DNA of 64,000 bases from Dipteronia dyeriana (Eukaryota > Streptophyta > Magnoliopsida > Sapindales > Sapindaceae), in assembly GCA_032871835.1 (NCBI GenBank), contig CM065296.1, positions 6,954,001 to 7,018,000 of the forward strand, in the 5' to 3' direction. Of this stretch, positions 58,105 through 64,000 are shown piece by piece; position 1 is the first letter of the stretch; every line of letters begins with the position of its first letter. The notes beneath the pieces are model-generated. The model searched no databases. It was not told the origin of the DNA and saw only the letters and a list, made by a program, of their open reading frames with translations. The position numbers and the translations under genes are program-made.

Positions 58105-58975
58105 TTGTTGTTACAATCTAGGTCTCATATAAGAACCTAGATCGTATCTATACTGTTTTACTCGATAAGATTCACTTAAAAAATAAGGAACACTAATATT
58201 GAGATTACCAACAATTTCAATCAAATATTTAATCAAATTTATAGAAGAATATGAAACAACAATAAAAGAAATGAAAAATAACAGAAAAAATTGAACACAG
58301 AGATTTATTGTGGTTCAGCCTAGAAATGGGTGCCTACATCCACATCAAGCCAAGAACAGAAAATACTCCTCTATATCACAGTTATTACACAACCCAGACA
58401 ATTACACAGGATTCAGCCTAAATGCCCTCAAACGGGAGCCAAGAAACTCACAACAACTGTCACTCAACAACACAGATTTCTTAACCAATCTAAACCTCAA
58501 CACAAAACTCAGAATCCCTCAAAAAATTACGTCAACAGAATCATCACAAAAGGATCTAACTTTTTCTCTTCTAACTCTCTAGCAAATTCAAAGTAGAGAA
58601 GCTTGATATTCAAGATGAATATCAAGAATACCAAAGAACAGAGAAAAGCTTCTGGAAATACAACAAAAAACGAGAAACCCTATAAAATCAGAAAGTAATT
58701 TTCTCTCACCACTCCTTACAATTATATACCCGTCTGAAGATAAGATCCAGCTGTGTAATGTGTAGCCAATAACTCGTTGCCATGTCACCACGAAATCCTG
58801 ACTCACCATATCAGATAAGCATTCATTAAACGCACCGTTTTGTTTAATGAAAAAGGATCAGACTTGTTGGAGCATCGGTTGTTGGATTTCTCAGTTTCAA
58901 CCCAATCCTATCATTGGGCTTCATTCACTGGGTTGGGCCTCAGAAAACTTAAGATGGACTAAATAACACCACACA
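58105..58975 (-). repeat. Probable solo Copia LTR, related to the LTR at 488-1365
   Basis: It shares GATTTATTGTGGTTCAGC, GTGCCTACATCCAC and GCAAATTCAAAGTAGAGAAGC with the LTR at 488-1365, in the same order. No primer binding site, gag or second LTR lies next to it, so it looks like a solo LTR left by recombination. Both ends are approximate (TGTTGTTACAATC and AATAACACCACA). Confidence 0.65.
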
Positions 58976-59149
58976 TATATCTTGATATAAAAGTAAAATT
59001 GCCCATTAGAACTACAATCATCAATTTTTCAAGACAGAAAATATGTATGTAGTTTATTTAACCAACCGAAGGTAAATTAAATTTCATTAATATTTAACTT
59101 AATCACATCAACACTAATTCCTATGTTATTCTTTTAAAAAGTTGTATAT

Positions 59150-60240
59150 GCGCATATCATTTCAATCATTATGCCATTTTCTAGGCAAACATATTTAATT
59201 AATTTTCAATTTTTTGGTTATGCCTTAGATTACATAAACATTGGTTATAAGTGTTAAAGATTAATGAAAGTAAACCCATTAACTATGGTTAAAAATTGAA
59301 AGCTTGGGTTTTGAAGATTATAAATTTCAATCATTATCTCATTTTCTGACAAATATTTGATTAATTGTCATTTTTGGACATGCATTAGCTTACATAAACA
59401 TTGATCATAAGTGTTAAAAATTAATGAAAGTAAACTCGTTAACCATGATTAAAAATTGAAAGTTTGGGTGTTGAAGATTATACATTTCAATCGTTATCTC
59501 ATTTTCTTGTTTTTGGTTATGCCTTAGATTGTATAAACATTTGTTATAAGTGTTAAAGATTAATGAAAGTAAACCCATTAACATGGTTAAAAATTGATAG
59601 CTTGGGTGTTGAAGATTATAAATCTCGATCAGTATCTCATTTTCATATATATATATATGATTAATTGCTTATATAAACATTGGTCATAATTGTTAAAGAT
59701 TAATGTGAGTAAACTCGTTAACCATGGTTAAAAATTGATAGCTTGGGTGTTGAAGATTATACATTTAAATCATTATCTCATTTTCTGGTTTTTGGTTATG
59801 CCTTAGATTGTATAAACATTGGTTATAAGTGTTAAAGATTAATGAAAGTAAACCTATTAACTATGGTTAAAAATTGGAAGCTTGGGACTTGGGTGTTGAA
59901 GATTATAAATTTCGATCATTATCTTATTTTTTGATATATTTGATTAATTGTCATTTTTGGACATGCATTAGCTTACATAAATATTGGTCATAATTGTTAA
60001 AGATTAATGAAGGTAAACTCATTAATCATGGTCAAAAATTGAAAGCTTGGGTGTTGAAGATTATACGTTTCAATTATTATCTCATTTTCTGGTATACATA
60101 TTGATTAATTGCCATTTTTTGGACATGCATTAGATTATATAAAATTGGTTATAAGTGTTAAAATTAATGAAAGTTTACACTCATTTACCATGGCTAAAAA
60201 TCGGAATCTTGGGTGTTGAAGATTATAAATTTCAATCATT
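59150..60240 (+). repeat. Tandem repeat array, 140-165-bp units (about 7 copies)
   Basis: Each unit contains ATTAATGAAAGTAAAC, then GGTTAAAAATTGAAAGCTTGGG, GTGTTGAAGATTATAAATTTC, ATTATCTCATTTTCT, and TGCCTTAGATT or GACATGCATTAGCTTA. Unit starts near 59262, 59421, 59559, 59700, 59835, 60002 and 60158. The uneven spacing reflects internal deletions. The same family occurs at 49010-49240. Confidence 0.85.
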
Positions 60241-61600
60241 ATAAACGAATCGCTAAAAATTTTGTTGATGGCAATCATTATTAATGACAGCAAGTCGCTC
60301 ATCCACTTTTACTAGCTAGATATGTAATGATGGTGATAAACTTATATGGACTGTCCAATTACAATCGATCCATAAATCGACTGACGTCTGAACACGGATA
60401 TTTACTATCTGCCAATTGATATAGATAGTAATAATTACTTTCTCTAGATATGTATTACGTAATGACCGTCCAAATTTATTTATTTATTTATTTTGAAATT
60501 GAATAACCGTCAAATTACATTGATCTTAGATTATCACCAATGCAAGCGTGGTTTGTGAAAAAAAAAAGATGCTACACAGGATTAAAAAAATATTTCTCCA
60601 ATGCAACCGTGTATATTCAAATTCAAACTGACATAACAAAAAAAATATTAGACATTGACAACATAACCGTCCACTTTCAAACTGCATGTTGCACAACTCT
60701 TTTTTAGGTTGACTCAGTAAACATTTATGATTTACATTAACTTTTCATTTATTTTTGGTAAGGAAATAAAATAAAAAAATAGAAAATAAAATTGGGCACA
60801 TCATCAAAACAAGATATGTTTTAAACAGAAGTATTGGTGATCAAATTTTAAGTTGATCGTCTATCAAATCCATATTTATACCACATAAAAAACAAGTCCC
60901 TTGACATTGTTGTCATATCAACAATAATTCATATGTAAATCACTTTTACTTCAGAGATACTCTTATTATTATATTTTTAAAATTTCAATAAAAATGCTAA
61001 ATTTACTACCGTCTTTTGGAAATATACTGAACCATATCTTGCAAAATTCTAATGAACATATATTTTAAAATTCTTGAGATTTAACACCCAAAAAAAAAAA
61101 CTTCATTATTGTTGTTTCTTGTTGCATTGCATTTTCCTAAACCGGAAAAAAAAAATTTGAATATTATTCGCCATCACTTTAAGGCCAGTCAAAGAAAACT
61201 TTAACATTTAGTAGATTGTGAATAATATTACTCATTTACTATTAAGTTGGTTTTTTCTAAAATAAATTTATCAAACATCTATATACTTTTCTTTTATAGT
61301 ATTGAATTTTTATCATATTAACAATTAAGAAACATTTTTATCATATTAACAAATAAGGAACCTTTGGTATTTTGTTCCACTATCATGAAGTAATACTAAT
61401 GGAGTAGAAGCGGACAAAATTAGCTAAATTATTAATATAATAATACTAATATGTGGAGATGATTTAAATTACAATAGAGATAATTGATGAAAAAAAGGGC
61501 CACTTCCCGGGACAACAAGCAAAGCAAATGAAGCCAAAGTGCCAAACTCTAGATAAGAACTAATCAACAACAACAACCATTAAAGACCTCATTTCCCATT
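60241..61600. other. AT-rich DNA without recognised gene
   Basis: No domain, RNA gene or repeat could be supported. A short tandem duplication occurs near 61317-61360 (TATCATATTAACAA.TAAG.AAC). Confidence 0.5.
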
Positions 61601-61615
61601 ACCCGGCTGACCTAA

Positions 61616-61814
61616 TCAACAACAACGACGACCCGGACCTAGTTCTTGACCCGGTTGACCCAACATGAAATCCGGCTGTTCTACACCGTTTTTGACCGTT
61701 TTCTGTCCAGATCGACGACCGACAGTTTTCTGGTTCATTTCCCACCCGTTACAGCCTCTCACAAGCACGTTTTTCATGAAATCACCAAATTTAGAGAGAG
61801 AAATTAGAGTGATT

Positions 61815-61852
<38 letters not shown>

Positions 61853-61940
61853 GAAAGATGAGATCTGGAGAGAGGGATTGGTGGTGGTGGTGGTGATGGT
61901 GGTGAACGAGGGAGAGAGACTGTGAGGGAGATGAAGAGAT
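61616..61940 (-). other. CT-rich leader-like stretch followed by a short frame (minus)
   Basis: On minus, a CT-rich tract (61800-61930, including a (GA)n microsatellite on plus at 61816-61848) leads into an ATG at about 61780. The 54-codon frame MKNVLVRGCNGWEMNQKT... stops near 61617. A pyrimidine-rich leader is common in plant genes, but the peptide shows no domain and may be chance. Confidence 0.25.
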
Positions 61941-61965
61941 CTGGAGAGTGTGAGGAAGGGATTGA

Positions 61966-62331
61966 GGTCAATTTCTTAATTCCTAAAGTTTTGGGGTTAT
62001 TGTTTAATTATTATTTGGGTAGATATATAATTATATAAATTTATCAAGTGTAATTATATGTATTTATGAAGGGTATTTGTATCTTTTTTGGGGTCAATTT
62101 CTTAATTCCTAAAGTTTTGGGGTTATTGTTTACTTATTATTTTGGTAGATATATAATTATATAAATTTATCATGTGTAATTATATGTATTTTTGAAGGGT
62201 ATTTGTGTCTTTTTTGGGGTCAATTTCTTAATTCCTAAAGTTTTGGGGTTATTGTTTACTTATTATTTAGGTAGATATATAATTATATAAATTTATCAAG
62301 TGTAATTATATGTATTTTTGAAGGGTATTTC
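61966..62331 (+). repeat. 126-bp tandem repeat, about 2.9 copies
   Basis: GGTCAATTTCTTAATTCCTA starts at 61966, 62092 and 62218, giving an exact 126-bp period. Copies are almost identical, so the duplication is recent. It is AT-rich and non-coding. Confidence 0.92.
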
Positions 62332-64000
62332 AAAATTAGTAATTCAAAAAACTAGTGGATCAAACCCAGATAAACACAAACTATAATGACTAAAATCTTA
62401 ATATCCCAAAATAATAATGTCTTTTGATATAATTGTACTAACAACCATCGTCTGATAATAAGAATATACTTGAGCATAAAACACTTGACTCGGTTGATCT
62501 CTTTTCAATTTTTATATCACATCATGAACAAATCTTGCCAAAACACATACATCCATCAAAGGCATGTACAATTTTTTAATTTTTACTGTCTAATCGAACC
62601 GTTTAGATTACATGCCCTCTTGGACGACGGCAATTAGATACTGTCGAAATTGATTTTTCGGCTTTTTCAAGTGAGGGATGAGAAGGTGGAGACCGGAGAG
62701 GTATACAAAAGGGCCGGATTATCCTGATCCGTTTTGGCCCGGTAGTTTCTAGCCCGAATTAGAATGGGCTTCAAGATTATTATAACACATATCATGCGGC
62801 TAATTCGTAATTACATCAAACTCTAATAGGTTTGTTTTTTTTACACTCATAAATAATATAATCGATAATTGACATTCTCCTCCCCTAATGTTTGGGTTTG
62901 ACCATTAAGTATGGATTGACCATTAAAAATGATAAAAGTTAAAAATACCCATAATATATCAAAATTTAAATCAATAGAGAAAAAATTAAAAAATTAGAGG
63001 AAATGTTGATCTCTACTGTCTATCTCATAAATGAATGGTGTAGATCAGAGTTACAATATAAAAAAAAAAAAAAAAAAAAACTAAAATAGGAAAAATATAG
63101 AGATCCTTGGATATCCACTAGGATCTCTATCGATGGAGACTAAATCTCCAGATAGAGACAAATGCGTCTTCATCTGGAATCCGTTAGATCTACACTCATC
63201 GGCGATGGAGGCGATGGGTCTCCATATGGAGACCTCGTCCCAATCAATGGAGATTCATCTCATCAATGGAGATCCCGGTGGAGATCATTTTTTTGCCTTT
63301 TTTTTAATCTTTTTTTTTTTTTTTTGATTTTTCTTTTAAATGGATGGACAGTCTAGTATTTTTTTTAAGAAAAAAATAACTTTTTAAAATATGAATCTTT
63401 CTAATTTTGTTTTAAGAAATTCTAAAATTTCAATTAATCTTAGTTTTTTTTTTCAATTAATCATCATTTTAAAAATTCGTATTCAATTTTTTAAAATAAT
63501 TAAAAACAATGCTTTAAATTACACCAATCATACGGTGACGTAGGCAAACAAAATTGTTTGATCCGAACCTGACCCATTACCCACGGATTTGTTCGCATGG
63601 CTTTCTTTTTTCCATACTCTCAGTTGACTTCTCCGTCAAGTGGACCAACACCAAACCCAATGTGAATGGCTTACATGTAGAAAATCAACCCATCTGATTG
63701 TTGCTTGTGTATGTCATTGAAAACTAATCCCCTGAGTTTATAAATTCAAAACTTCTTGCTTAATCATGAAAAGACCTTATTAGTTGAACCAACTAATCTT
63801 TCGGAAGAAAAAAAATGATTCGTGATCGTGATGTGTTGATTAGAAAGTTTCAATGTAATTTTTTTGTATAACGTTCCTTTTGATGGAAAAAAGACTTGTT
63901 CAATATAATTATACATCAACCAAAAAGCTTTTAAGACCGTTTAATTTGTTGTATGAATATAATCATATGTTTTTAGGAAGTAAAGAAAATAAAAATTAAA
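62332..64000. other. No recognised gene
   Basis: This stretch contains an A20-type run at 63061-63080 and a cluster of GGAGA / TCTCC words at 63110-63290 (TCTCCATATGGAGA is a perfect palindrome). No coding domain, RNA gene or clear element boundary was recognised. Confidence 0.5.

Noticed and set aside
63110..63290. Regulatory palindrome cluster (TCTCCATATGGAGA)
   Set aside because: It is an interesting word pattern, but no gene, conserved motif or element boundary supports a role.

Overview
The window looks like AT-rich nuclear DNA from a dicot plant. The evidence is an intron-containing legume-lectin receptor kinase, a LysM receptor kinase relic, a nuclear-type tRNA-Gly(UCC), and plant-type Copia, Gypsy, hAT, CACTA, MULE-Ulp1 and PIF/Harbinger-like elements. 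The species cannot be named from sequence alone. Only two host loci look intact: the lectin receptor kinase at 25643-28078 (+) and the tRNA at 28260-28331 (-). Almost everything else is transposable element, usually several layers deep.

Region by region. 1-1365: 5' end of a minus-strand Copia element (gag fragment, primer binding site, LTR with a long GT microsatellite). 2212-5627: CACTA-like element with a dense TGTCACTAA / TTAGTGACA code at its ends. 5850-7290: small inverted-repeat MITEs. 7366-14101: a hAT element (8-bp duplication) split by a decayed Ty3/Gypsy element at 7730-13274, whose 3' LTR carries a 100-bp inverted copy of its own start. 14876-16145: giant fold-back element with a 9-bp duplication and tRNA-like modules in its arms. 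16787-24755: minus-strand Copia element carrying three insertions: a PIF/Harbinger-like MITE (18100-19012), a 1.38-kb TRIM-like LTR element (22020-23399) and a hAT MITE in its LTR (23881-24427).

25643-44060 is the host-gene island. After the lectin receptor kinase and tRNA comes a LysM receptor kinase relic whose ectodomain and transmembrane exons (about 29190-29930) are separated from its kinase exons (42410-44060) by a 12.3-kb LTR retrotransposon (30044-42369, duplication ATATC). That element itself contains a CACTA element (32120-33537) inside a 110-bp tandem repeat and an autonomous-type hAT (36171-40625). The kinase exons carry a frameshift, a lost splice donor and a stop in the HRD motif, and they end at an oppositely oriented relative of the same retrotransposon (44092 to about 46560).

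46615-47865 is a second fold-back element. About 49343-56930 is a Mutator-like element with a DUF1985/Ulp1-type protease gene (+) and a MuDR-type transposase gene (-), both broken. Each gene is preceded by an array of a degenerate GATCGAGCTTTTTT motif. The same 140-165-bp tandem repeat family lies on both sides of this block (49010-49240 and 59150-60240). 58105-58975 is a probable solo LTR related to the one at 488-1365. 61966-62331 is a 126-bp tandem repeat. The last 1.6 kb holds nothing recognisable.

The elements do not cooperate functionally. The nesting gives relative ages: the host gene or outer element is older, and the inner element is younger.
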